From the NCBI GenBank assembly GCA_001972305.1, contig BDDD01000876.1, positions 109,421-173,420 on the forward strand: a stretch of 64,000 nt of DNA, given 5' to 3'. This DNA is from Cephalotus follicularis (lineage: Eukaryota; Streptophyta; Magnoliopsida; Oxalidales; Cephalotaceae). Below the pieces are notes generated by a model, which did no database searches, was not told the DNA's origin, and was given only the letters and a program-made list of their open reading frames with translations. Below, piece by piece: positions 1 to 9,737 of this stretch. How positions within the stretch are numbered: the stretch's first letter is position 1; each line of letters opens with the position of its first letter. Both the position numbers and the translations under genes were made by a program.

Positions 1-1585
1 CCTGGTTAATGACTGAACCTTAATGCATGTACTGTATAGAGTAATCTTCCTGGATTGAAGATTGTTGGTGTAAAAGACTTTGGAAACTCAAAGAGAAAGG
101 TCAATTACAATTGATCTTGGGATAGCAATTTAAGGTAGGGGTAATGACATGTTTATGGAAGATATATTATGCATATCATGTATGCTTATTTCCTAATTGA
201 TTGCATGTATTGATTGGATGGCATTAGACATTGAAAAAATTACACAACTGCTACTGCCTGCACTTTCTGGGCATAAGCAGTCGACTGTTCTTCATGGCAG
301 TCGACTACTCAACCCTATCCAGTCGACTGCTAAGGCAAAGCAGTCGACTATTCAACCGAAGCAGCCGACTGTTCTTGAGGGCAGTCGACTATCCTAGGTA
401 AAATTGCATAATATTTAATGAATTGCTACTGTCTTGTACTATTATTGAATTGCATATGCTACCATTATATAGTATATACTGTTTTGGTGTTATTTAACAC
501 CGCTACTACTTATATTTCAACGATCGAACGAACTATGTGCTATATGCACAATTCATGGTTTAACCATCATTTTCAAAATGAAAACTATTGTTTACAAGGA
601 ACTACTGATTTTCCTCCTATGTGAGGCACCTACTGTTTTGTTTCCAAATTGGAAACCACTACTGTATGGATATCGTTTTCCTCATATGAGATGTACGATC
701 ACTGAAATGTTATATGTTTCTCAAGAAAACGTTTTATATTGCATATCATATATATATATGTAATATTACTATTGAATTGCACTTATTGAATTGATTGTCT
801 ATGCATATTGCCGATTAGTCGAGTGATGGCAGATGTCACTGGCTAACAGAGGTGGTCCTATGTGCCAGGAGTTGGCTAGAGTACACACCAAAAAAAACTG
901 CCTGCAATGCAGAGCTTGATTGTTAACTGCCCTCTTAATGCCGGCAGCACTGTTTACCTCCTATCATCAGCGGAGTTGGGGTGATAGCTAGGTGGCTTGA
1001 CGTAGGCTAGGGGTTAACGACGTCTTGAGCCCAATACTGGTCTTCGGACATCCACTGGACTGATTGATTGTACCCTTGTGCGGTATTCTTGCATATGGAT
1101 TGTGTATGGCCACTTGGCATTGTTGCTTATATATTGGCACAAATAAATGATATTTTAATATAAACTGTCATACATGTTGCATTTGTATATTCCTTAGCAT
1201 GCATTATCTTCCTACTTAGCCAAGTGAGGACAACGGCTAACCCCTACAATTTTAGATTAAGCGAAGACGTGTGGAGATTGTCGCTGAAGCTTGGAGAGCT
1301 TCTCTTGTCAATTTAAGGTTGTTATTTCCTTTATGATGTACTGTATTGTATCGAACGGATCACATCCCCTGTTTATGTTGTTTTTCCTTTGTTTGAGGAT
1401 AAATGTTGGATTATGCCCGCACGTAGTATGGGCTGCGTGCGGATGACTTGTATTTATATTCCGGCTTATCGAATGCTTCCGCAAATTTATTTAATAATTG
1501 TTGCTGGAATATTATTTATGCTTATATCTGATATCACCGTATATGCTTGTCTTAACTTAACGTAATTGGAAAACGGGGTGTGACA
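1..1585 (+). mobile_element. LTR1 copy, 3' part (runs off left edge)
   Basis: This is the downstream ~60% of a long chromoviral LTR that enters from outside the window. It aligns by eye, block for block, with the LTR1 copies at 13375-14975 and 44160-45817: a palindrome cluster (278-391), a 'ggtcctatgtgccagg' block (~853), a 'gccaagtgaggacaacgg' block (~1219), a 'gcacgtagtatgggctgcg' block (~1421) and the terminal GGGGTGTGACA at 1575-1585. Satellite follows directly at 1586, so this is either a solo LTR or the 3' LTR of an element to the left. No primer-binding site follows, so it is not a 5' LTR. The short reading frames here are palindrome-derived and not genes. Confidence 0.85.
278..391. 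repeat. Phased palindrome cluster (CAGTCGACTG type), LTR1 mid-site
   Basis: Six copies of a ten-base palindrome, CAGTCGACTG or one-base variants, start at 278, 298, 320, 341, 362 and 382. The start-to-start distances are 20, 22, 21, 21 and 20. The 10-12-base spacers are unrelated to one another. This is the downstream of the two clusters found in each LTR1. Confidence 0.85.
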
Positions 1586-1794
1586 CTTATATTCTTATGG
1601 GTGTAATTGTAAATTTTAAAAAGATATGATTTAAGTCGTTTCAGGGATACTTTTTACAGGCAACATAAATGCATCGTCGTAAGTTGTTTGCCGTGATTTT
1701 GGCGTCAAATTAGCGTTCCAAGATCTTTTAGTGGGTCAATTTATCGTTCTTATATTTATTGGGACGTAATTGTAAATTTTGAAAAGTTATATTT
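1586..1794. repeat. SAT163 satellite fragment (~1.3 monomers)
   Basis: The sequence matches the tandem satellite at 39391-43094, sharing 'cataaatgcatcgtcgtaag' and 'tagtgggtcaatttatcgtt'. It is trapped between the end of one LTR1 and the start of E1, which shows both LTRs landed in a satellite array. Confidence 0.85.
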
Positions 1795-1954
1795 TGTAAT
1801 AACCGCAATTTCAATTCGTGTATATTGTACTTTTGATGAATGAAATATGCACTTACTTGAATTTTAATGTCCAATGGTTATATGAATTTGTGACTGGTTT
1901 TAATTGAAGGAATAAACTTAAAATAACCCAAAATCAGTCACCTACAGCAGGGCA

Positions 1955-2062
1955 ACAGTCGACTGCCTAGCTTATGGAGGAACAGCTGACTGTCACAGGG
2001 GAACAGTCGACTGGTTGATGCAAGGAGTGGACAGTCGACTGACAAGTGAATACAGTCGACTG
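1955..2062. repeat. Palindrome cluster (CAGTCGACTG type), LTR1 upstream site
   Basis: Five CAGTCGACTG-like boxes lie about 160-270 bp inside the LTR, upstream of the TATA-like box. Start-to-start distances alternate between ~21 and ~27-28. The same site is occupied in the LTR1 copies at 18455-18537 (inverted), 19090-19142, 43266-43360, 48430-48545 and 53770-53855 (inverted). Confidence 0.8.
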
Positions 2063-2156
2063 GTAAGGCACAGGACAAGTGTCTGTGCATGGCGCGAGAC
2101 AGAGCCAAGGCGCAGCATGCAAGGACGGTGTTGTGCGCGTGCCACCAACTGTAACA

Positions 2157-2182
2157 ACATGCAAGGGTGATGCCTTGCATGT
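2157..2182. promoter_or_regulatory. Conserved CATGCA hairpin of LTR1 (E1 5' LTR)
   Basis: A perfect 9-bp inverted repeat, ACATGCAAG paired with CTTGCATGT, surrounds an 8-base loop. Equivalent hairpins occur in the other LTR1 and LTR1b copies with changed loops and, in two cases, changed but still paired stems. Each arm contains the RY-type motif CATGCA. The role is unknown. Confidence 0.65.
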
Positions 2183-2320
2183 CCTCTATTCCTCTTGCAG
2201 GCCTGCAAGACCTGCAACCTGCAATCACAATAGAAAAGTGAGATAGAAATAAGGAAAATGAAGACATGCATGGGAGAGAGAGAAAGTTGACTAACAGATG
2301 AATTAAAGACACGAAATTGA

Positions 2321-2330
2321 GCCTTATATC
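2321..2330 (+). promoter_or_regulatory. Putative TATA box of LTR1
   Basis: A conserved 'ccttatatcag' lies ~530 bp into the LTR, followed by a conserved 'gttagaaaacactgag' block. Equivalents are found near 19380, 43620, 48812 and 50412. Position and conservation suggest the U3 promoter, but no transcript start can be shown from sequence. Confidence 0.35.
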
Positions 2331-2732
2331 AGTTGATACTTGAGTTATTTTAGTGTTAGAAAACACTGAGGAATAGAGAAACTATCTGGACAGTTGCTGG
2401 GAATTGATGAAGGTTGCATGTTGATGTTGGAAAGTTGCAAACGGAGAGTGAAGCTTAAATCTTCCTGGTAGGTCACCATTCCGAGTTGTTACTAATATTA
2501 AGTTGTTAGGGATCAAACACTGATGTTAGCTATATGTGACCTATTAATCATAACTTTGGAACTATGATTCTGGAATTAGAATGGAAATGAAAGTTGGTTA
2601 AATGTGGAACTAGAGTAAAGAGATTCACTAAGCTACTGTTTGGAATTATAGTTGTTATCATGATTAGATAACTAGTTAACTTACAGGTTTTAATGTATAT
2701 GCATGCAAACTTGCAACTGTATAGAATAACTT

Positions 2733-5700
2733 TGTAAGGCCCCGAATTTTATAAATAATTATTTTAATATTGGTACAGTGTATGGCCGTATTGAGCCGAT
2801 GGAGCCCGAATTAATAAAAGGCATCGCGTGTTGGAGCCGAAAATCATAAGACCCGAAATGATTAATAAAGTCCATTTTTAATGCGCGATAATAAGCCCCT
2901 ATGTTCGCATTATTATTGCGATTATTTTGGTACCCTTTCGGATAATTAATGTTGCCATTTTCGGATTAAACGGGACCCGTGCCTTAGTAATTTGGCTGGT
3001 AAATACCAAGAAAGGAAGCAAAAATTAAAGAAGGGGAAAGAAATGACACACGGGCGCATAAGGCGCACGTGCAAAGGAAAATGACCAGGCGTTAAAACGC
3101 CTGGTCTGTGAAATAGAAAGGGGGGAGACAAGAGAGAGATATCGGGAGAGAGAACCAGAGGGGGAGAGAGACGACGGAGAAGATGACGGCGAAGGCGCCA
3201 GACCGGGAAAGCGAGCGGCGCGACTTCACCCACGGTAACCTCCTCTTTCCCTTCTTCCTTTTCTCTTTCTTTCTTCTGCCCGATGTCGCCCCTGTCACGC
3301 TGCTGCCGTGCGTTCCACCGCCGGTTAGCGTTGCGGGTGGGTCGAGTCTTCACCTAGGAGGCCGGATAAACCCATTTCAGTGACTGGTTTGGCGTCAATC
3401 GGCCGGAAACGAACTGGCGAGTTGACTCAGTGGAGCCAACTCACTGTCGCCTGAGACCGCACAATACGCACCGAGTCTCGGCGAGTTAAGGGCTTAAATG
3501 TGTTGATATGGTGGCTGTGATGTGTTTTATGGCGTTGGCCGGAGCTGAGGACGACCGACGAGTCAACTCAGTGAGTTGAACTCACTGGCCGACCGTGACT
3601 GGGCGTTTCGGCGCCGATTCCCGGCGAGATATGGCCACCAACGGACTGGGTGAAGGATTTTAAGGTCGGTTAAGGCGATTTTGGGTTGTGACCGAGGCTG
3701 CGGTTGACCGGCGAGTTGACTCAGTGAGTTGACTCGTTACCGACCGTGACATCGCGTTTCGCGACGAGTCACGATGAGCCTCCGATGGATTTGAACATAT
3801 CGCCCAATGTGGAACATGTTGTTGGGTTTCGCCGGAGCTAAATGAGTTGGCCGAAAACTGGCCGAAGCTCCGATAACGACTGTTCTTGGTTTCCGTACGT
3901 AGAGTGTAACGGAAATGTGTTGTACATGCAGGATAAAGGAAACGATCAAGGATAGAGGATTTCCGAGCTTTACGAGCTCAGTTGCTACGAGGTAGGTTAT
4001 ACTATTGCTTGCATTGCATTCATGTATTTTAAATGATTATATGGATTGATGTGTACGAATTGTACTTGCATGGATGCATGATTGTATATACATATATACA
4101 TATATATACAAGTATTCGGATGGATATGCATATTGCATATGACATATGATATAAGGGTCGATATTAAATTAAGAGAAGATGAGTTCTTGCCTTTTCTTAA
4201 TTCACGGGCTATGGGATGAATTTTAAAAGGTTTTGAACTGTTTCGGACATAGTTCCATTGGTTTACGAACTTTTCACAAACTACATTTTCTATCAAAACC
4301 GTCGACGCTTTATGCTTTCAAAACTAAACCTGTCGACGCTTTNNNNNNNNNNNNNNNNNNNNNNNNNNNNNNNNNNNNNNNNNNNNNNNNNNNNNNNNNN
4401 NNNNNNNNNNNNNNNNNNNNNNNNNNNNNNNNNNNNNNNNNNNNNNNNNNNNNNNNNNNNNNNNNNNNNNNNNNNNNNNNNNNNNNNNNNNNNNNNNNNN
4501 NNNNNNNNNNNNNNNNNNNNNNNNNNNNNNNNNNNNNNNNNNNNNNNNNNNNNNNNNNNNNNNNNNNNNNNNNNNNNNNNNNNNNNNNNNNNNNNNNNNN
4601 NNNNNNNNNNNNNNNNNNNNNNNNNNNNNNNNNNNNNNNNNNNNNNNNNNNNNNNNNNNNNNNNNNNNNNNNNNNNNNNNNNNNNNNNNNNNNNNNNNNN
4701 NNNNNNNNNNNNNNNNNNNNNNNNNNNNNNNNNNNNNNNNNNNNNNNNNNNNNNNNNNNNNNNNNNNNNNNNNNNNNNNNNNNNNNNNNNNNNNNNNNNN
4801 NNNNNNNNNNNNNNNNNNNNNNNNNNNNNNNNNNNNNNNNNNNNNNNNNNNNNNNNNNNNNNNNNNNNNNNNNNNNNNNNNNNNNNNNNNNNNNNNNNNN
4901 NNNNNNNNNNNNNNNNNNNNNNNNNNNNNNNNNNNNNNNNNNNNNNNNNNNNNNNNNNNNNNNNNNNNNNNNNNNNNNNNNNNNNNNNNNNNNNNNNNNN
5001 NNNNNNNNNNNNNNNNNNNNNNNNNNNNNNNNNNNNNNNNNNNNNNNNNNNNNNNNNNNNNNNNNNNNNNNNNNNNNNNNNNNNNNNNNNNNNNNNNNNN
5101 NNNNNNNNNNNNNNNNNNNNNNNNNNNNNNNNNNNNNNNNNNNNNNNNNNNNNNNNNNNNNNNNNNNNNNNNNNNNNNNNNNNNNNNNNNNNNNNNNNNN
5201 NNNNNNNNNNNNNNNNNNNNNNNNNNNNNNNNNNNNNNNNNNNNNNNNNNNNNNNNNNNNNNNNNNNNNNNNNNNNNNNNNNNNNNNNNNNNNNNNNNGT
5301 GTTATCCCCCCAGGACAGATATAGTATATGTAGTTGTGGGTATAGTATTCGTGACGGTGTTCAGCCGTCCAGCTATCGACTTTATTTTGTAGTGATATAC
5401 TAGAAATCTAGAATAAACTGTTGTTTCCTCCTTCGGGAGTGTGGTTGTTGAGGGCTGAGCCCCATATGTACATAAACTGTTGATTCCTCCTTCGGGAGTG
5501 TGAAAACATATAAATTGAGTTTTTCTTTACAGGGGGTTTAGCTCTATAAACGAATACTTCATGCCGAAATTTCGGGAGATTTTAAGAGTTGGTTTTTATT
5601 TGATTTGATTAATTCCGCTGATGTATATATGGTTCTTCCGCTTATTTGACTTTGATTTAAAGTTTTAAATTTATAGCACTTTTTGGAGTATGAATTATAT

Positions 5701-5775
5701 GACTAAATGGACTGTAGGGAATGTATATCGCACGTCGGATCGTGGGGGTTTACTCTCGCGGTTTGGGGCGTGACA
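2733..5775 (+). repeat. E2 5' LTR (LTR2)
   Basis: The LTR begins TGTAAGGCCCCGAATTTT and ends GGGGCGTGACA, directly before the primer-binding site. It includes the 956-N gap. The uninterrupted solo copy at 20226-24110 is 3,885 bp, so ~840 bp more than the N run is probably missing here, unless this LTR has a real deletion. GTCGACGC-type palindromes flank the left gap edge (4301-4342). Inverted GAGTTGACTC-type arms lie at 3418-3451, 3559-3587 and 3713-3735. Confidence 0.88.
4343..5298. other. Assembly gap (956 N)
   Basis: This is a run of N inside the 5' LTR of E2. The two open frames that appear to cross it are artefacts. Comparison with the solo LTR2 copy indicates that the run does not represent the true length. 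Confidence 0.99.
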
Positions 5776-5779
5776 GATT

Positions 5780-5791
5780 TGGTATCAGAGC
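5780..5791 (+). other. E2 primer-binding site (tRNA-iMet)
   Basis: TGGTATCAGAGC lies five bases after the LTR end. It is complementary to the 3' end of plant initiator methionine tRNA, the usual primer for minus-strand synthesis in this group. Confidence 0.9.
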
Positions 5792-6275
5792 CGGTCCTAT
5801 GCTGGATATGCCAGGATAGGGTCCTTGGCTAGTGGAAATTGAGAATGATTGATGGAAATAAAGTGCTATTTAGAGTTACTTGGAATAGCGGAATGATAAG
5901 TGTTGCATGGAGTTTCATGGAACTATGAGTATAAGAAGTCGATAGTTGAATCTTTGTCTCTTAAACAAGTAGATATGGAAGGGAAAAGGAAAGGAACTAC
6001 CATACCACATTTAGACTAGTCCCACGGTCGGGAATTACCGAGGACATACAATTTGACCTAGTCTCACAGTTTTATGGTATGGGTTGGTTATACAGTTATG
6101 GATTGTACGGTTGCAGACCGTACAACCATGAATCGTACGGCTAAGGATTGTGCGATTATGGCTAAGGGATAAGGTATGGATACGGATATGATATGTTTAC
6201 GGATCGCAGTTGTCCGGATTGTGATGGTATAGTTGGAAAAAAGTCCATGTGTTTAGTTAACCCTCCTATGGATAT

Positions 6276-8870
6276 ATGATGGATTGGTTAGCAGCACATT
6301 GTACCCATGTGAATGGTTACGAGAAGGTCGTAATCTCCAATATATCAAGATAGTCTCAATTCCAGTTTATTGGGACTTTGGATCATCAGCCAGTTCAGAT
6401 GATATCAGCCGTTCATGCTGATAGACTTATGGGACAAGGTTACAGGGGATATCTGGCATATCTGACCGATAACAGGAAACTGTTACCGAGGCTTGAGGAT
6501 GTTCTGGTTGTTTGTGAATACCCGGACGCATTTCCGGATGAGTTAACATCCTTACCTCTAAAGAAGGGTTCATAGCATCTGATTGATTGTTTCTAGGGGT
6601 TTGACAAGAATTCTCCTTTGTTATCAACCCCTCTATCGATCAACACGTCGACGCATTGGTTCATAGTGTTGACACCTATGAGTGAAGAGTTGACACCCTA
6701 GAGGTGAGCAGCTGACGCAATGACCATTCTTTCGCGTTTCTGTGCATTAACCAGTGTTACAAGTTGACGCCTACAGTGATGAGGTCGACGCCTAGAGGAT
6801 GGTGTTGACGCCCAAATGTGCTGTTTCATATGAAGTTTCTGGTTTTGCTTGGGTTCTATCCTTAAAAGGGTTCCCTAGTCAAGCTAGCACCTAAGGCTGC
6901 CGAGTAGACCGACTTCGAAAAGGCAACCCCTCCGAAACCCCATGAGATATACCAATGGTGTGACAGTGAGGGCCATGACATGTGAAGCGAACAGGTCACC
7001 GACGGAGATGACCGTGGTAGATCTGTTTGGCACCGAAATGAAGGGTCGACGAGCCCTGACTACAGGACGTATAAGTACAGTTTATGGTATATGGTTATGG
7101 CATGGCAAAGATACGGTTATGGACCCGGATTCGCTCAGTTCATGTTTTGCCTTATGACTCATATGTCATGCGAATGTGAAACCAGAACCCTTATGGGATG
7201 CTATGTAAGTTAACACCCCAATTGGAGAATCTATTCATCCTGAAGGTGTGTGAGTCATGCGCTATAAAGATAGCCGACCCTACATGACGGCAACCCTCCT
7301 AGTGTTGCCGATGGATGAGTTAGAAAGTGATTACAAAGATGGATCCTTTTGGATATGTGTTATCATCGACAATCTCCAAGTCACGAAATGAACTTGTAGG
7401 TGGATCGTAGTGTCGTTAAAGGGGATGATCAATTCCCTACTACATTCACGAACTTTATGGAAGGGGTGTGTAAACCATATCTTGACCATATCATCGTAGT
7501 CTCCTTCGATGATGTGTTAGTGCATTCCAAGCTTGTGGAATGCCATGGAAAGTGGTTGTACTAAACATGGCAGGTCTTGCGAGATCGCCAATGGTATGTT
7601 AAATTCAGCAAGTATGGAGTTTTGTTGTTGGAGGTAGTTTCCTTGTTCACGTTGACCAGTGCTGGTTCGTTTGTGGACCTAACAATGATAGAAGTGACAA
7701 TGGATTGGAAATGGCCGATAAGCGTGACAATAGTCTGTGGTTTCTAAGGCTTAGCGGGTTACTATCGCCGCTTTGTCAAGGAATTTTTACGGATTACCAC
7801 ACATTTGACTCGATTGACGCAGAAAGACGGGATGTAAAAGATGACAGTGGTAAAAGGGAGCTTCCAGGAGTTAAAACATCGTCTGATATCTGCGCCGATC
7901 ATGTTTTTACCTGAGAGCAATGATGGTTTCGTGGTATATAATGATGCCTCAGGGAACGGTGCAAATTGTGTTTGAGATTGTTTGGGGAATGAGCCCCTAT
8001 GTCCCAAGGAAAGTTGGAGCCTCAGGAGTGAGTTATTCCACTAATGACCTAGAATTTGCAGCGTTAGCCGTGCGCTACGCCAATGGAGACCCTGTCTATA
8101 CGGCACAAATTAGAGGCTTTCACAGATCACAAGGGTCCGAAACATCCTTTCTCCTAAAAGGATCTAAATATGAAACAAAGAAGGTGGATAAAGCTACTCA
8201 ATGGTTACATCTGTGAGATCCAATGCCAACCAGGCGATGCTAATATGCTTGCAGACCCTTTAGGTCGCCGATTAGCTTGCTTGACGATCTCCTAAGTTCA
8301 AGCACGACCATGGTTGATGGATAGAATTGAGAGGCTCAAGGGATGGATGGTGAATTACTTAAGGCTGCATTACACGATCAAGAAGAATTCAAACCCGAAT
8401 TCTTGATTCGTGGTGATGAGTTGATAAAACCCCAAGGCAGAGTTTGTGCCCTTTACAACGAAAAGCTGATGGAGGAGCTATAGTTACAAGCTTATCGCTC
8501 CAGTTTCTCAGTACATCCGGCGATTAGCAAGATGTATCGAGATCTGTAATTCAATTTGGTGGAAAGACATGACGAGAGAGTGGGCACAGTATCCTATAGG
8601 CTTGCCTTGCCACTCAGCCTACGGGATCGGAACCTACCATATAAGGTAGTGTATATGCCTGGATCAGGGTGGCATCACAGAAGCGTGATGGATAGAGATA
8701 ACAGTTGGAATGGACTTCTGCCGTTAGCAGAACTCACACGGGAAGATCATGTAATTCATAAGGTGTTCATACCTCAATACTCAGAATGTATTATCCAGAT
8801 CCTTCTCACGTGCTACCATATGAGCCGTTAGAGCGAAGGACGGATACGAGTTTGAGGAGAACTCATATAT
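6276..8870 (+). pseudogene. Decayed Ty3 pol relic, E2 interior copy 1
   Basis: No open frame survives, but pieces in Ty3 order are readable across frames. They are a protease tail (MDWLAAH-like, 6279 onward); the protease-RT linker (VCEYPDAFPDEL, ~6510-6545); an RT start (KDGSFWICV, 7335); an RT tail in which the active-site block reads SFDDVLVHSK (~7498-7530); 'LAGYYRRF' (~7755); an RNase H start (YNDASGN, ~7937) and later fragments to 8220; an integrase linker ending KMYRDL (~8531); and an integrase tail around 8580-8850. Most of the RT palm and the integrase core are absent. A GTCGACGC-like cluster (6640-6820) lies where RT should begin. Nothing resembling gag is visible between the primer site and 6276. 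Confidence 0.75.
6640..6820. repeat. GTCGACGC / GTTGACGC box cluster in E2 interior
   Basis: Several GTCGACGC, GTTGACGC and GTTGACAC boxes are dispersed here, and a near-identical set lies at 10100-10260 in interior copy 2. Many have the TTGAC core expected if the CG of GTCGAC decays to TG. Spacing is irregular. Confidence 0.6.
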
Positions 8871-9101
8871 ATGTATATAAATATATGTTCAGAAATGGTT
8901 TTGGAATGATATAGACGCTGAAGGACGATGAAACGGGTTATACGGTCATGAATCAAATGGTTAAAGGATGAGGACGCTTCATGGGTGAATTGTGATGATA
9001 ATGCTGTAAGCTTGAGAAAGTTGTATGAGACGCGATAAAGAAACGCGGACATTCTACCCTCACATGATTTAACCTAGGAAATCTCGGGATGAGATTTTTC
9101 T

Positions 9102-9114
9102 AAGGAGGGGAGGA
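9102..9114 (+). other. Polypurine tract of E2 interior copy 1
   Basis: A purine run 'aaggaggggagga' directly precedes an LTR2 start, as expected for the plus-strand primer. An equivalent lies at 12532-12544. Confidence 0.75.
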
Positions 9115-9329
9115 TGTAAGGCCCCGAATTTTATAAATAATTATTTTAATATTGGTACAGTGTATGGCCGTATTGAGCCGATGGAGCCCGAATTAATAAA
9201 AGGCATCGCGTGTTGGAGCCGAAAATCATAAGGCCCGAAATGATTAATAAAGTCCATTTTTAATGCGCGATAATAAGCCCCTATGTTCGCATTATTATTG
9301 CGATTATTTTGGTACCCTTTCGGATAATT
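9115..9329 (+). repeat. Internal LTR2 fragment between the two E2 interiors
   Basis: These are the first 215 bp of LTR2, identical in layout to 2733-2947. It stops at 'cggataatt' and joins directly to interior sequence corresponding to 5883. The rest of the LTR, the primer site and ~100 bp of leader are missing from the second unit. Confidence 0.88.
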
Positions 9330-9737
9330 GAATAGCGGAATGATAAGTGTTACATGGAGTTTCATGAAAGTATGAGTATAAGAAGTCGATAGCTGAATCT
9401 TTGTCTCTTAAACAAGTAGATATGGAACGGAAAAGGAAAGGAACTACCATACCACATTTAGACTAGTCCCACGGTCGGGAATTACCGAGGACATACAATT
9501 TGACCTAGTCTCACAGTTTTATGGTATGGGTTGGTTATACAGTTTTGGATCGTACGGTTGTGGACTGTACAACCATGAACCGTATGACTTGGGATCATGC
9601 GGTTATGGTTAAGGGATAAGGTATGGATACGAATATGATATGTTTGCGGATCGTATCATTACGGATCGTAAGGGTCCGGATTGTGATGGTATAGTTGGAA
9701 GACAGTCCATGTGTTTAGTTAACCCTCCTATGGATGT

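Larger units (their letters stand above)
1795..2732 (+). repeat. E1 5' LTR (LTR1), first part
   Basis: The LTR starts with TGTAATAACCGCAATTTC at 1795, the same start seen at 18918, 43095 and 48263. It carries the upstream palindrome cluster, the CATGCA hairpin and a TATA-like box. It is broken at 2733 by the insertion of E2 and resumes at 13375. Confidence 0.88.

Noticed and set aside
197..397. Small ORF with repeated QST/SRLL peptide, and similar frames at 2000, 36200, 46400 and 57700
   Set aside because: The peptides only translate the palindrome boxes. A 21-bp step keeps a frame open by chance, and spacing shifts of one base break it in sister copies.
2946..3353. Minus-strand ORF of 135 codons in LTR2
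   Set aside because: It is not open in the solo LTR2 copy, has low-complexity Arg/Lys composition from GA-rich sequence and no recognisable domain.
4233..5403. Two long ORFs of 363 and 381 codons
   Set aside because: They are open only because they cross the N gap in the LTR2 of E2.
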